In this document: piece by piece, positions 50,986 through 61,829 of the stretch
Layout of the letters: every line of letters begins with the position of its first letter
How positions within the stretch are numbered: the stretch's first letter is position 1
NCBI RefSeq assembly: GCF_019649055.1
Contig: NW_026570296.1
Span: forward strand, 434,001 to 498,000
Length of the DNA: 64,000 bases
Reading direction: 5' to 3'
Source of the DNA: Paramacrobiotus metropolitanus
Lineage: Eukaryota > Tardigrada > Eutardigrada > Parachela > Macrobiotidae
Made by a program: the position numbers and the translations under genes
The notes under the pieces: generated by a model
Told to the model about the DNA's origin: nothing
The model's database searches: none
What the model saw: only the letters and a program-made list of their open reading frames with translations

Positions 50986-51356
50986 AGTAAAGCTTTAGCC
51001 ATTGCATGACAGACTGCCGTCAAACACTTTACCATTTCCGAAATTTTGTATATTCGTTTTAAATTATAACATCGTAAACATATTTAGTTGTACATACTGC
51101 ACGTTTTATCGCTTTTTCACAGCATAATAATAGAATCAATAGAATAATAGATCCATACTACCGAAAAGAGGGGCGGCAAGCGCTTTATCTCGTACGTCAG
51201 AAGACTGGAAACTGCAAAACGCGGCAAAATGGCCTAGCTGAAAACGCTAGCGTGGTAGCGTGCGAGTTTGATTCGGATGAGAACAAGGTCTACTACATTG
51301 TGAGCACTATTTACTTGCTGTCGCTGATAGCGCAAAACGAATAAAATCGCTGATAG

Positions 51357-51931
51357 TGTCGTGTATAAGCGTTCACGCCGATTAAGGCTCCATGAACAAT
51401 CTTTACTCTTCCACGCCTGTAATGCTCAATCGGTAGGCACTCATACTCTCAAACTGTAACAGAAGAACTATGGTGGAAATAGGACGAACGATTCAGGAAC
51501 ACGAGAAGATCAGGAATCCCTCAGGAACGAGCTAACTACAACTTCCGGTCGTAAGTCCTGTGAGGATCGGCAAGAGCTAGGACGATTGTGTCACGAGCAA
51601 ACCTGTATTCTATGCAATAATCCGGGAGCGATCATGTACACCAGAAGGAACAAGTATTGCTGTCTCTTTATCCAATTCACATCACAGTTCACAACACTAG
51701 GAAATTGTAATTAGAAGCAGTCTCAGAAGTAAATCTCAGACTACTGATACCGATATTAGAAGTAACAGGAACTTATATAGACTTCGCGTTATGACATCAT
51801 ATACATCGCTAGTAAAAGAGAACAGCAAATCACAGAAGAGATTGACTAGATATTCCTTTACGTTGCAGATGGAAGGCGGACAGTCAGCATCCGTACGTAC
51901 ATCCGGCGTATGATCCTACTCCCATACGTCA
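51357..51931 (-). repeat. 3' LTR of copy 2 (575 bp)
   Basis: Same length and ends as the LTR at 39014-39588, differing by scattered substitutions. Confidence 0.92.
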
Positions 51932-51943
51932 CCCCCACGAACG
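51932..51943 (-). other. Polypurine tract next to the 3' LTR
   Basis: The element strand reads CGTTCGTGGGGG immediately before TGACGTATG. A G-rich run touching the LTR start is where plus-strand synthesis is primed in this class. Confidence 0.65.
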
Positions 51944-52594
51944 ATGCTTGGCCGTGCCAAAATAAACAATCCATCCCGCAACATCCCAGTGCGATTGTGC
52001 ACTTGCATCCATCCTGATCCCGATCCACCGCACAATCCACGTGTCCATCCGATGCCCAATGTGACTGTACGCCGCGATTCCAGAGAGTTAGTGTGTGGAA
52101 TCCTTTGGCGAAGAGGCATCCGGAAGTCCACGGGTTTGGCAGGGCGGAGGTCCAAGGATCCAGGAAGGCGAACTATGAACTACTGACATTGTGCCGCTTG
52201 AGTTTAGATGGTGTTTTAGTATGTACAACATACGGCATCAAGCTTTATTGACTGTGAAATTAAAATCTTAAAATGTAATTATGTGCGATTCTGTAGAACT
52301 ATGGATTAAACGAGCAAAAGCACCAAATCAACTAAGCAGTAGTATTCTTACGAATTCTCGAGTACTACATCATCCAGTAACAACGGTCAACAACAACAAA
52401 CAAGCAAAGATATCCGCACCAAAAATCAAGAGTACAAATTACTGGTAGATGAGAGCAAATTTAAACCAGCAAAAGAATATCACTAGCAATAAGATCAACA
52501 CGGCTTTGGTAAAGCAAAATCATTAGACAACACAAGGCCAGTAAAAAGGCGAGATCAAAGAAAGCAAAAGATCAAGGACAAAGGTGAGTCAAGG
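51944..52594 (-). other. Spacer between RGG gene and polypurine tract
   Basis: No convincing gene. It would form the 3' untranslated part of element transcripts. Confidence 0.4.
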
Positions 52595-53389
52595 TTACTT
52601 GCCAGCACTGGGAGCCAATGAGAACAATCCAGTAATACCAGAGCCAGACGCTGCAGCGGCATCCAAACGGCGAGAAACATCAGCAGCCATCTGTCGTCGG
52701 CGATCAGCATCCAATTCACGCTGCTGCTGCTGAGCCAAATAACCGGGCACAAAATTATGCTCAGCAGACCCAACAGGACCGGAAGGTGCAGACGGCGCAC
52801 GTGGGCGATCAGCCGGAGAACGGTCGCGGGCATCGCGGACAATCGGCACTTCAGCAAGTGGTAGCACATTTGGTGGCAAACCGGGAAATTCAGCGTTAGC
52901 CGGGGCCTGCACAGGTGGAATGACAACCGGAGGAACGACAACGGCATTCAAGGCTGGTGGGCCATGTAGATTGACAGCAGGGTTGACACCATTGGGCTCA
53001 CCTGCAGCCACATTTCCGTTGCCTTGGACCGGATTCGGTGCATTCGCTGCTTGGTTGCCCGGGTCGTCAACCTCCATGTTTGCGGCGGCAGCTTCCACTG
53101 GAGCAACTGGGTGAGCGTCTCCATCAGGTACTTCAATAACTTCCGGTGCGCCCAGAGGTCGGCCATTACGACGCCAATGATCGTTTCCACGACGCAAGTT
53201 ATTGTCTCCAAAATTCCTATGATTTCCTCGGCCGTACGGACGAAAGTTGCCACGGTAAGCACCACGGGCTCCACCCCTTCCTCGGTGATTATAACCGGCA
53301 TTATACTGCTGTTGCTGCTGGTTAGAAGACGAATGAAAAATGGCGTCAACCAGCTTGTCAAAAGCACGGTTAGGATCAATAGGCGGCAT
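52595..53389 (-). CDS. Retroelement accessory protein D (264 aa), RGG/Asn-rich
   Basis: The N-terminal 80 residues contain a Gln run and RGRGGARGAYRGNF, an RGG-type nucleic-acid-binding pattern. The middle is Pro/Ala/Val-rich and the end has a short helix (QQQQRELDADRRRQMAADVS). It recalls the Asn/Gly/Arg segment of Gag and may bind RNA, but no domain is recognised. The start is the first ATG after an AT-rich leader. Confidence 0.65.
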   Translation of the reverse strand: MPPIDPNRAFDKLVDAIFHSSSNQQQQQYNAGYNHRGRGGARGAYRGNFRPYGRGNHRNFGDNNLRRGNDHWRRNGRPLGAPEVIEVPDGDAHPVAPVEAAAANMEVDDPGNQAANAPNPVQGNGNVAAGEPNGVNPAVNLHGPPALNAVVVPPVVIPPVQAPANAEFPGLPPNVLPLAEVPIVRDARDRSPADRPRAPSAPSGPVGSAEHNFVPGYLAQQQQRELDADRRRQMAADVSRRLDAAAASGSGITGLFSLAPSAGK

Positions 53390-53933
53390 GCCCTACTAAC
53401 GAAAAACTAATGACCTTTTAACGCGAAAAGTGTAAGGAGAAAAAGCGACAAAATCACAGTCTACACACAGTGAAAATCCAGCATGCCAGAAGGCCGAAAC
53501 GAAAATCCACAATGCCGATTTCTGCACACTACGCGCAAGTGATTTTATACCTGTCTGCAGAAGCGAAATTTTAGACTGCGGCAGATTCCATACAAGTGAG
53601 AGAAGCAACCAATCAGCGCGTCGCGCTATATCCTTTTAATTCAACGTAATCGGAGATCAGATCTATCCAGGTATAATTAAAGATTCGGCACAGATAGCTA
53701 CAGTGCATATACAGCATACGAAGACCAGTTCATTGACTCAAAGCGCGTAAAACTAGAAAAATAAAAATTGTGCAAGATAAACGCAAAATTCCTCAGGTTG
53801 CACAGTAAGGGCTACCAAATAAAAACAAATCGCAAGATATGGGCAGCTAAATTCGAATTAAGATCAAAACGAAAGGACAGATGATTCCAGGTGAAATATA
53901 CGACATGGATAAGGAAAACTAGCAACAGCAAAT

Positions 53934-55482
53934 TCAGAATTCATCCGAGTGCGGCTGCTGGTTACCATAGACTACTGGTTCCGCAAATTCAGGTGAATCC
54001 TCGCGGGCAACTACGGCAACAGGTGGCACAGCTGGGACAACTGGCTGCAGAGACGGCAGCGGATCAACATCCATTTTCTCAAAATCAGATCCATCATCAT
54101 CGTCACAATCGACCACCATATCTGCATTCTCGTCAGCTTCGGCATCAGCATTCTGCTCAGGGGATAACACAGCCGAAGGATCCTCACGATCTTCACCATC
54201 ATCCGAGACAGATACTTTGCTTGGCGCCGAAGACGAGGACGGTGAAACCTCCTTGTACTTGCGCTTTTCCCCACGAGTGCGAAAATTATATGGTCCAGCA
54301 GAAGTGGATGGCTGCGGTTCCGCATTCGTCATAGCACCGGCATCGACTATCGCTTGACGAGCCACCGCATCACGCTGCTGACGATTGGCGATTTCTTTAA
54401 ATAGACCAATAAAAACAGGATTGAGATAGAGATATTGGCCTCGTAATTCAAGAGCGATAGCCGTAGGAAGCATCCGAGTGAATGTACATAAGTCAAAACG
54501 GTTAATCAAAGTTCCGTCACGGAATAAAAAGCGCGACAAATATAGACGTGGATAAAAAGAATGAAAGCGGTTTAGTCCAGAAAAATAGGCTTCAGACACA
54601 GCCAGCTCACCCTGCTTATCCGCAATAGCCATTCTTGGAAACACTCCGGAATGCGCTCGTTTGCGAGCCGTCTGCTTGGTTTTAAAGACCGGCCGCGGTG
54701 CATCCGGGTTATAGGGCGCATATAAAATTCCGCCTTTACGCAGATGTTCCTCGTCTAAACACAGTTGAAACAACGATGAGCGCAAGCAAAGCTTAACCAT
54801 GATCAACTGCAAAACTGGCAGAAGAAGCAATAAAATCAGAAATGAAGCGACATGATAACGATTGTGGTATCTTATGAGGGTAGTAACGCGGAACGACTGC
54901 ACAAGAAACGAAAAACACCACAGGTAGAATTCAGACTTGTGAAAAACCACAACATTACAGTAAAACAACGGCAAACACGGCAATACCTCGCTTTGCTTTA
55001 ACAGACGGAGTCTCGGAAGACGATGGCTCTTCTTCGGTCAGGTCTGGAGTACCCAACTGTCTTTCCGCCTGCGTCTGCAGTTTCTTCGGAGATGGCTGAC
55101 GAATCTCAACGTCAGGGCTGGTAGGAAATGATCCTCGGCGGGCACGGCGGCGAACCACAGCAGCATTGCGTCGCAAAACCGTTCGTCGCCGTTGCTTGTC
55201 ATAGCGGCGCTGTAAAGCATTGACTACTGCATCTGCCCAACTCGTTGAAGGTTGCTGAGCCTCTGCTGCACTCACCGATCCCGATGACCCAGAAGATTGC
55301 GCAGAAAACACTGGTTGCGCGGAAGTACGGCGAGAGACTCGGGATCGAGTGACACGCAATGAAGAACGGGCTTCATCGCTGTCCGGAGAATAACCAAAAC
55401 TCAAACCCGCTGTTGCTCGACTCGGGCGCGGTGTACGCGATGCAGTCTTCCGCGCAGTCGCTTTCTTTGCTGGGGGCGACAT
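53934..55482 (-). CDS. Retroelement accessory protein E (458 aa), spliced
   Basis: Exon 1 is 55482-54987 (MSPPAKKATARK...), exon 2 is 54814-53934, with a 172-nt intron (GTATTG donor, CTTCTGCCAG acceptor). The joined frame is open and 1377 nt long. The N-terminus is Lys/Arg/Ser-rich, the middle (YNPDAPRPVFKTKQ to LNPVFIGLFKEI) looks globular, and the C-terminus is strongly acidic (DCDDDDGSDFEKMDVD). No known family is recognised. The unspliced second frame would begin with a hydrophobic stretch that is really intron and acceptor pyrimidines. Confidence 0.65.
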
Positions 55483-56092
55483 ACTCCAAATGTAAAAGTG
55501 ACAAATTAATCGTGAAAAGATAGGAGAACAAAACAAGCGAATACCAGCTGTTGCAGAAAAATGGAAGGACTGGAGTGCAGAGAAAAAGCACCACAGACAA
55601 TCTACACTGGCACCGACACTGGAAATGCAGAATTCATGGAGTATACCACCAGGCGGTTGACAGGCGACAGACTGAATTTTGCGAATTTTGAAGCCACTAT
55701 GATCATTTGGCGTAGAACACACAGGAGACCAATTAATTCGCCGAGGATTTGTAAATTTCCACCACAAAAACCGAATTTTAATACAACAAACGAATCATGA
55801 CGATTAAAGGTATACGAAAGAGGAAAGCCCGAATGAAAACACGCGGCTGGGAAATATTCAAAACACAGACCAGAGACTGGCGCAGTTTCCGATAGCATTG
55901 CCATATCCGGGCGGCTGACGCGTGACAAAATGCCGCATCGCAAGCATCGAAAATATCAGCTGTTCATTCATAAAAAGCGAAGAACCCAACAATATTTATC
56001 CTCTCGCGGTGACGGGTTTTCTGTTTCATTTATTACTAGCTTGTTTCTTTTCATCGAATTTTATTTTAGTCATTTCGAATCTTCCGAGCATT
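55483..56092. promoter_or_regulatory. Divergent promoter region between genes E and F
   Basis: A 610-bp gap separates the start codons of two genes on opposite strands inside the element. No TATA placement is certain. Confidence 0.4.
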
Positions 56093-57447
56093 ATGTCAGC
56101 GCAGCCTGTAGGACCATCTGGAGAGCCTCTGCCATCGCCCGAAACGGATGCGATTGCCCACTACGAATACTGGAAGGGACGGACTCGCGAATCAGTTCAG
56201 TTTGCCATGGCGGAGCCTCTGCAGCCAAAGGAAACCATCCGAAACCGTCGACAATTGGTGATGCATACGGCAGCCCACGCGTGCATCCTTGAGGCTGACA
56301 TTACGGGATATTATGTGGACATGTCATCAATCAAGAAATTCATTGTGGAAATGCACGACGACTTCACGGAAGAACGAGTGGATTTCTTCCTCGGCGACGC
56401 TATTAATGCTGGAATCTTGCTCAAGAAGATGAGCCGCGACGGGCGCTTCGTCCTAGAAGTCGCCGAAGAAGTCAAGAATAACCGCGATCCCGAGACGAAG
56501 GTAATCGACACAACTAGCAAGTTTCGTCGGATGATTCGCGTGATCCTTTACCACGGCCGATACGCCATGTCACGCACCGAAATCCAGCACTGGATCTGTA
56601 CGTTCGACGTACAGCTGCAGGACGTAGACTACTGGCTGGAGCGCGGGCTGCGCCAACTGGTTAAAAAGAAAGATATCGTCGTCGTCTACGGAAATCTTTT
56701 CGTGGACAGCTGCATCGACCTGTGGCTACGAAGCATTCGCGGCTGCTGTCTCTGCACCACTCTAGCCCAGACCATCAGTAAGTGTTTGTGTTTTTCAAAA
56801 CGGCATTTTCGATATTTACGTTTTAAAATAGCCTTAACAACGCTGTATACTGCAGATCATCTTGCCTTGCGTAATTTAATAGAATGATTTATTGTGCAGA
56901 TATCAAGATGGGCACAATGAAGGTGACAGTCAACGGAAGAGACACAGAACAACACTTTGCCGATTGTAGCTTCGGTTACGTGGGACAAGACGGGGATTTG
57001 GTTGTCGATGGCGTCATGGAGCGGCTGGACGCAATCGAGCCGGCAAAGAATAATACCGCCAACGTGAATTTGGTAATCCGGGCTAGCAAAGACGGACGCA
57101 TCGAGCGAGAACCAATTATCACGCTCACTCAGCTAAAAGCTACGGGCGGCCGTCCTAAATACGTTCCCCGATCGAAAAATACGGATACCAAACAGAAAAG
57201 CCAGAAGATGAAGGAGAAGGCTGAACGACCTGGCGCTGAAGTGAGCGCTGCTGAACCGGATGCCATCGATAAATTACTGCAGCAGGTTGAGCGCGAAAAA
57301 GACATTATGGAGAACTGCAAAGCGCTGGTAAACACGCTGAAGGCTCGAGCGACCATGGATGCTAAACATATCGCGTATATCCGTGAGGCTTTGGAACAGC
57401 GTCTTGCCAACTTGAAAACTGCGAAGGAGAATTTGGATCTGGATTAA
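56093..57447 (+). CDS. Opposite-strand accessory protein F (410 aa), spliced
   Basis: Exon 1 is 56093-56777 (start MSAQPVG), the intron has GTAAGT and TTGTGCAG ends (56778-56899), and exon 2 is 56900-57447; the join is in frame and totals 1233 nt. Two stretches look like winged-helix modules: SSIKKFIVEMHDDF with DAINAGILLKK and GRFVLEV, and ILYHGRYAMSRTEIQHWICT with LRQLVKKKDIVVVYGNLFV. The C-terminal part is basic, then coiled coil (LLQQVEREKDIMENCKALVN). It may bind DNA (inference). Being antisense to the retroelement, it cannot be made from the genomic RNA and needs its own promoter. Confidence 0.68.
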
Positions 57448-57870
57448 ACAGCAGTTGTAACATATCTGATAATTTCCTGCGGCTGTCTGATAATTTGTTC
57501 TAAAATTCGGCCGACTGTTAATTCTTCCGTTTAATCTCACTCCTGTTGGTCTAATAATTCTCACTCATACAGATTCTCGTATAGTCACTAATTTTGCTGG
57601 TCGGACAGATCTTAATTTGAGATTAATTTTGGATTTATGTAGCATTTCAATAACCGCAATAAAATCGGTGTAAAAGTATACGCAGTCACAGCTGCAGACA
57701 ATTCCGATATAGAACGGCCAATTAACAAAGTAAAATCAAATATTGCAGCCGTAAGCGTGAATCAAACGCTAAAAGCAATTTTAATATTCTATCCGGGGGA
57801 CAAGGTTACAAAAACCACCAAAGAAAAGTAAAAAGAATGGAAAGGAACTTTTAAAACTTGCAAAATTTGT
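57448..57870. other. Spacer between gene F and the tRNA-like array
   Basis: AT-rich, no gene or clear signal. Confidence 0.4.
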
Positions 57871-57875
57871 ATTCA

Positions 57876-57946
57876 CGCAGGATTGAACCTTGCATCTAGG
57901 TGGACAACTAAATCCTGCTCTTGCCCATACGCTAGCATGGCTATAC
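57876..57946 (-). ncRNA. tRNA-like unit 1
   Basis: Box B GGTTCAATCC and box A TGCTAGCGTATGGGC on the minus strand. The arms pair poorly. Confidence 0.5.
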
Positions 57947-58159
57947 CACATTTTACTTTTAATTTGGCAATCACCGGAGGCGCTGTACTACGAAAATTCA
58001 CCATATAATAAAAATGCACAGGTGAAGCAGCTGATAAGTTTTAAGATTTCAGCACGATCATGATCGTAAAATTCATGCCGATAACGGGAATATTTCCACA
58101 AGAGTGCAAATAAAAATATAAACACAAAAAAAGTAAGATTTTAGAAAATGCAATTTTAG

Positions 58160-58243
58160 ATTCAAGGGGTTTGGAACCCGCAACCTTCATTGCACCTGTT
58201 GTCGTGGTTCAACAGTTCAGTGCACTACGCCACTACGATCTAC
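58160..58243 (-). ncRNA. tRNA-like unit 2
   Basis: Box A GTGGCGTAGTGC, box B GGGTTCCAAACCC. A 5-bp stem CTGTT/AACAG encloses a 10-nt loop. AGAT/ATCT can pair as part of an acceptor stem. Confidence 0.6.
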
Positions 58244-58375
58244 GAAGCTAAACTTTTAATCCGCTCCTCGGAAATGATCATAGAATTACCAATCTCGAAA
58301 TCAACTTAATGCTGCATATAGACTTAAAAATATACAACCGAAAAAGAGGGTTTTTAAATTAAACGGATTAACTTT

Positions 58376-58449
58376 TAGGATTTCGAACTCTAGACTTTGT
58401 AAGAAGCGGGTCGGTATGGATTGTCAGTCTAGCCACTACGCCACAAGGT
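58376..58449 (-). ncRNA. tRNA-like unit 3
   Basis: Box A TGGCGTAGTGGCTAGA, box B GAGTTCGAAATCC. CTAGACT and AGTCTAG form a 7-bp stem around the middle. Confidence 0.55.
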
Positions 58450-58599
58450 ACTCTACGCTTTAGCCGAGTTAGGTTGAACACCGGAAGCGCCATGTCGTGT
58501 ATATTTAACCTGACTGCAATAAGGCAGCAAACCATTAACACTTCGTCCCACAAAGGTACCAAAAATATAGGGCAGAAAAATGTAGTTTTTTAAGCATGC

Positions 58600-58690
58600 A
58601 GCATGCAACCCTGAGATTAAGACTAGCCGTTTAGGAGGTAGTACATGAGGCGAATGGCCATCATTCATAGCCACTGAACTACAAAGTCAT
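58600..58690 (-). ncRNA. tRNA-like unit 4 (degenerate)
   Basis: Box A TTGTAGTTCAGTGGCTA is good; box B GGGTTGCATGC is degenerate. Confidence 0.4.
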
Positions 58691-58867
58691 TCGAATACAG
58701 ACAGACAGACGGCCAAGTGCAATGTTAACCATTGAGTGTGTATACAATTTTACGCCCAGCTCTTTGAGTTTAATTCTAATATTCTGGGAACTATTGTCAA
58801 TACTTTCCAAAGACGAAAACAAAAATATAAAACGAAAAAAAGTAAGTTTCTCAAAATCGCAAATTTG

Positions 58868-58952
58868 CTGTAAGGGACTTGAACCCGCAACCGTTTCATT
58901 TCCCCGTTGCTGTAGTTCAACGGTGCAAAGCACTATACTACGCTGTTCTACG
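58868..58952 (-). ncRNA. tRNA-like unit 5
   Basis: Box A GCGTAGTATAGTGC, box B GGGTTCAAGTCCC. The stem CCGTT/AACGG with a 10-nt loop matches that of unit 2 with one compensating pair change. Confidence 0.65.
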
Positions 58953-59077
58953 ACAGTAATTTTTGAATTCGCTCATCGGAAATGATCGTAAAATTACAAC
59001 GGTCAACGGCAATGCGTATCTGATGCTACTTTTACAATATAAAAAGCAAAAAAGAAGGTGTACGAAAATGTGCATTA

Positions 59078-59161
59078 CTTGTAAGGGTTTCGAACCCAAG
59101 GCCCTAAATTCACCGAGTAGTCGCGGAGATAAGGCGGACAACCACTACACTACGAAGTCTC
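59078..59161 (-). ncRNA. tRNA-like unit 6
   Basis: CGTAGTGTAGTGGTT equals the D arm of animal tRNA-Val as I know it; box B is GGGTTCGAAACCC. ACTT/AAGT pair as an acceptor, and GCCTTA/TAGGGC form a stem with a 23-nt loop, longer than an anticodon loop and possibly intron-like. Confidence 0.65.
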
Positions 59162-59317
59162 ACGCTATAAACACAAAATCCAAACGAGAAGGGCTGTACA
59201 ATTATGTGCCGCTCGTTGAAAACTAATAAGGAATTAACGGTATCACACCGAATGTGTAAGTACAAACAAATGCAAAAATTCAAGCACAAAAAAGAAGGTT
59301 TTAAGAAAATGCTTTTG

Positions 59318-59409
59318 ATTTTTGGGGATTGGAACCCAGGACCAGCAACAGGTAAACGGATTCGCCTGGTATTGTCCTCTTTACTGGACCACTCGACTAC
59401 AAGAGTCAT
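59318..59409 (-). ncRNA. tRNA-like unit 7
   Basis: Box A TTGTAGTCGAGTGGTCC, box B GGGTTCCAATCCC; the stem ACCAG/CTGGT encloses a 20-nt loop. Confidence 0.6.
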
Positions 59410-59561
59410 CGACAAAAATAATACTGATAACACAGCTGGCAGTATTCATTTTGACACCTCTCAACAGCGATTCACCCAATATTCCCCATATTAAATCCCA
59501 CGAATAAGAATATGACGATTCATGAAATAAAAACCAAAAATGAGGATATTTACAAAATCGC

Positions 59562-59640
59562 GTTTTTATGTGGACTGGAACCTCCGACCTCCAATGACGA
59601 AGCAACGGAAGCCTCTACTATACTAGCGGGGTCGCTCTAC
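59562..59640 (-). ncRNA. tRNA-like unit 8
   Basis: Box A CTAGTATAGTAGAGG, box B GGAGGTTCCAGTCC; the stem CTTCC/GGAGG encloses a 14-nt loop. Confidence 0.55.
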
Positions 59641-60175
59641 GTAAAATATTGGAAAAACGTCAGCACCGAAAACGTACACAAACACTAGGCAATAGTGAAT
59701 GTGCCAGTGGCCTACCCACCCAAGGGACCGGCTACATGAAAACCAATACAACGTCCTAACGAAAGTGTAGTCTCGAGCGGTTATGCGTTACATTGTCCAA
59801 AAATTACCGACAGACAGCACGAACGGTGACTACTTAGACTTTATTAAACTCGCAACTCGCATAGTAACAAAACAACAAAAATGTCTTACGGGACGAAACG
59901 CAAAACCATAATGTACCCACTAAGGAGTGTACAACCCGTGTAGCAAAGCACAACCCGAATAGAGGAGGAAACTAACCGCAAAACAATAAAAATAAAAGAT
60001 AAAACGATACATTAGATCTACAGTATGAGATCTCAGAATCGACATGATCGTAGAAATAAAAGGATGAAGGTAAAGGAGATCATACGAGTGAAGCACGGTT
60101 TCCAGCATTTCACACAAAATACCAGACAAGATAGTGGGCAAGATCCGCCTGCCAAAGTCCACCAATGATAGCATA
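59641..60175 (-). other. Spacer between tRNA-like array and gene C
   Basis: One frame (60231-59920, -) overlaps the end of gene C and encodes a hydrophobic stretch (FIFYFYCFAVSFLLYSGCAL) that could be a small membrane protein; there is no second copy to compare because copy 1 is deleted here. Confidence 0.3.
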
Positions 60176-60358
60176 TTAAGGAATCTTGGAAGGGAGCTTA
60201 GACACGGCTTCCTTGACAGCAATTCTCCCACGCTCGAAACGCTGCTGGGCTTCAGTGCGTTCGGCCATCTTCTGAGCGACTGTCTCCGTCCACGCTGTCA
60301 CACGGTTCTCCAGCGCCTGCTTGGCCGCTTTCTTCTTCTCCGAAGCTGGAGGAGTCAT
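60176..60358 (-). CDS. Accessory protein C, copy 2 (60 aa)
   Basis: Same length and nearly the same sequence as 24186-24368 (MTPPASEKKKAAKQALENRV). A longer in-frame start at 60436 exists, but its extra codons are not open in copy 1, so the shorter start is preferred. Confidence 0.7.
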   Translation of the reverse strand: MTPPASEKKKAAKQALENRVTAWTETVAQKMAERTEAQQRFERGRIAVKEAVSKLPSKIP

Positions 60359-61007
60359 CGTGATCCGACAGATAACCACAGTATCACAGATCCCACAAAT
60401 AAACTTAAGGCGGCGGAATCGGCGGAATAATATCACGGCAATAATAAATAATTAAATTTAAATAAGAACTCATAATGGGATACATTCAGGATAGGAGTTT
60501 GACAGCCGCCCACGCTGGCGACCGCGTACTTCGTAACCAACGAAGTCCACTAACACACAGCCTACGGCAGAGCGTGTATATTGCAACAACACTTCTGAGC
60601 ACCGTCAACAACTTCGCTAGAGTGTGTATATGAAACGAATATACGCACGGCAAATTACAACTTTTAATTCATAAAATGCAGGATTTTCCGAACATTTTAA
60701 AACCTGTTTTAATGCTTTAAACTTCCACAAAATTACCGCAACATCCACAGCATTATGTTATCTATACAAAATTCACAAACAGAGCCAGAACAATAGGCTC
60801 GATCACAACTAGAGGAAGAGCAAGGCAGCGTACAGTTTAAGCGCTCAAAACGCAGCAGCTATGAGATTATACACGATTGAGCATGCCACGCTGAGACATG
60901 ATTAAAAGGCACAGAACAGTTAACAAAAGGATTTAACAAAAGGGTTCATACAGAGTTAAACCACAAACCGCAATTTAAGCACACGAACGGCCGATTGGCA
61001 AAAGTCC
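60359..61007 (-). other. Spacer between genes B and C, copy 2
   Basis: It aligns with 24369-25010 of copy 1; no gene seen. Confidence 0.4.
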
Positions 61008-61796
61008 TCACTTCCAATAGCTGTGGGGAATGCCACGGAGAACATGGCGCTGCACTACGGTGTGCTTGCGCTTCTTCTTCGGTTTCTGGACAGTGCCGAA
61101 GTCATCATCCACCCACAGCATGTCCACGGGCAAAAATTCAACCGGATCCTTAAAATCCAGCTTGTGCTCTGCCCACCAGTCATCCACGTCTAAGTCTGGC
61201 TCTTTCCAGTCCTCGAGACTGCCAGATCCCCAGATATTTGGAACAGGCTCGTCGTCCAAAGTATACAACATACGGCCGCATGAACCTGGGCCATTATTCT
61301 CACAGTCAACACAACAGAGTTCCTCCTCCATCACACGCTTGTTGTGTTCTGCCATGCGCTGATGACGCTCACGCGGAGTTTCCGGCGGGTTAAATAGGGA
61401 TGGCAGACCATATTCCTTTCGAAGCCGTTCAGATGCTTCGCGTCGAACTGGAGTGTCGGGATACAGAATAAACCCGATCTTCAAGTAGTACATTTGCGAC
61501 TCCGACTTGCGGATGTTCTCAATCTCCAGAGCCACCTGAGCCTCAAAATCCAATGGCTCGGGTTCTACAAAAGTTAAGGCCATAATTTCCGAATTAGAGA
61601 GCCTGCACAGTTCTCTGATAGGAATGTACGGAGCATCAAGCGAACGCCAAAAGTGCACAAACTCAAAAATGTGTTCCTGGTTCGCCAGAACGTAAGCAAC
61701 AGAGTCAGAAAATCTTACGAACTTACGGCGCTTCTGCTCGTCCTGCTCCGCACAGATCATACGCCCGCGCTCTGATTTGTAAAATTCCATCTCCAT
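61008..61796 (-). CDS. Accessory protein B, copy 2 (262 aa), divergent N-terminus
   Basis: It shares ELCCVDCENNGPGSCGR, PVPNIWGSGSLEDWKEP, the PKKKRKH motif and GIPHSYWK with copy 1. The first ~100 residues (MEMEFYKSERGRMICAEQDE...) replace the short first exon of copy 1. An in-frame ATG at 61829 would add 11 residues. It is open without splicing. Confidence 0.72.
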   Translation of the reverse strand: MEMEFYKSERGRMICAEQDEQKRRKFVRFSDSVAYVLANQEHIFEFVHFWRSLDAPYIPIRELCRLSNSEIMALTFVEPEPLDFEAQVALEIENIRKSESQMYYLKIGFILYPDTPVRREASERLRKEYGLPSLFNPPETPRERHQRMAEHNKRVMEEELCCVDCENNGPGSCGRMLYTLDDEPVPNIWGSGSLEDWKEPDLDVDDWWAEHKLDFKDPVEFLPVDMLWVDDDFGTVQKPKKKRKHTVVQRHVLRGIPHSYWK

Positions 61797-61829
61797 TGTG
61801 TGAAAGAGCAGAGATTTAAACCAGAACAA

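Larger units (their letters stand above)
57871..59640 (-). repeat. Array of eight tRNA-like units
   Basis: Eight units on the element strand each carry an A-box-like and a B-box-like pol III promoter, spaced 210-290 bp by B box (57880, 58168, 58378, 58608, 58874, 59085, 59325, 59572). Units share flanking sequence: GGAAATGATC upstream of units 2 and 5, and A-rich tracts (T-runs on the element strand) after most units that could end pol III transcripts. They are diverged from each other, so the array is old or selected for difference. Confidence 0.75.

Noticed and set aside
51357-51931. Solo LTR
   Set aside because: The flanks (ATAG and CCCC) show no duplication, and a G-rich tract sits at the LTR start, as expected for the 3' LTR of a longer element.
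53934-54983. Gene E second frame as a separate membrane protein starting MPCLPLFY
   Set aside because: The hydrophobic start is the intron and its pyrimidine tract; splicing to the upstream frame is exact.
57871-59640. Ordinary cellular tRNA gene cluster
   Set aside because: Acceptor and T stems are incomplete and the central loops are too long; only promoter boxes and parts of arms are kept.
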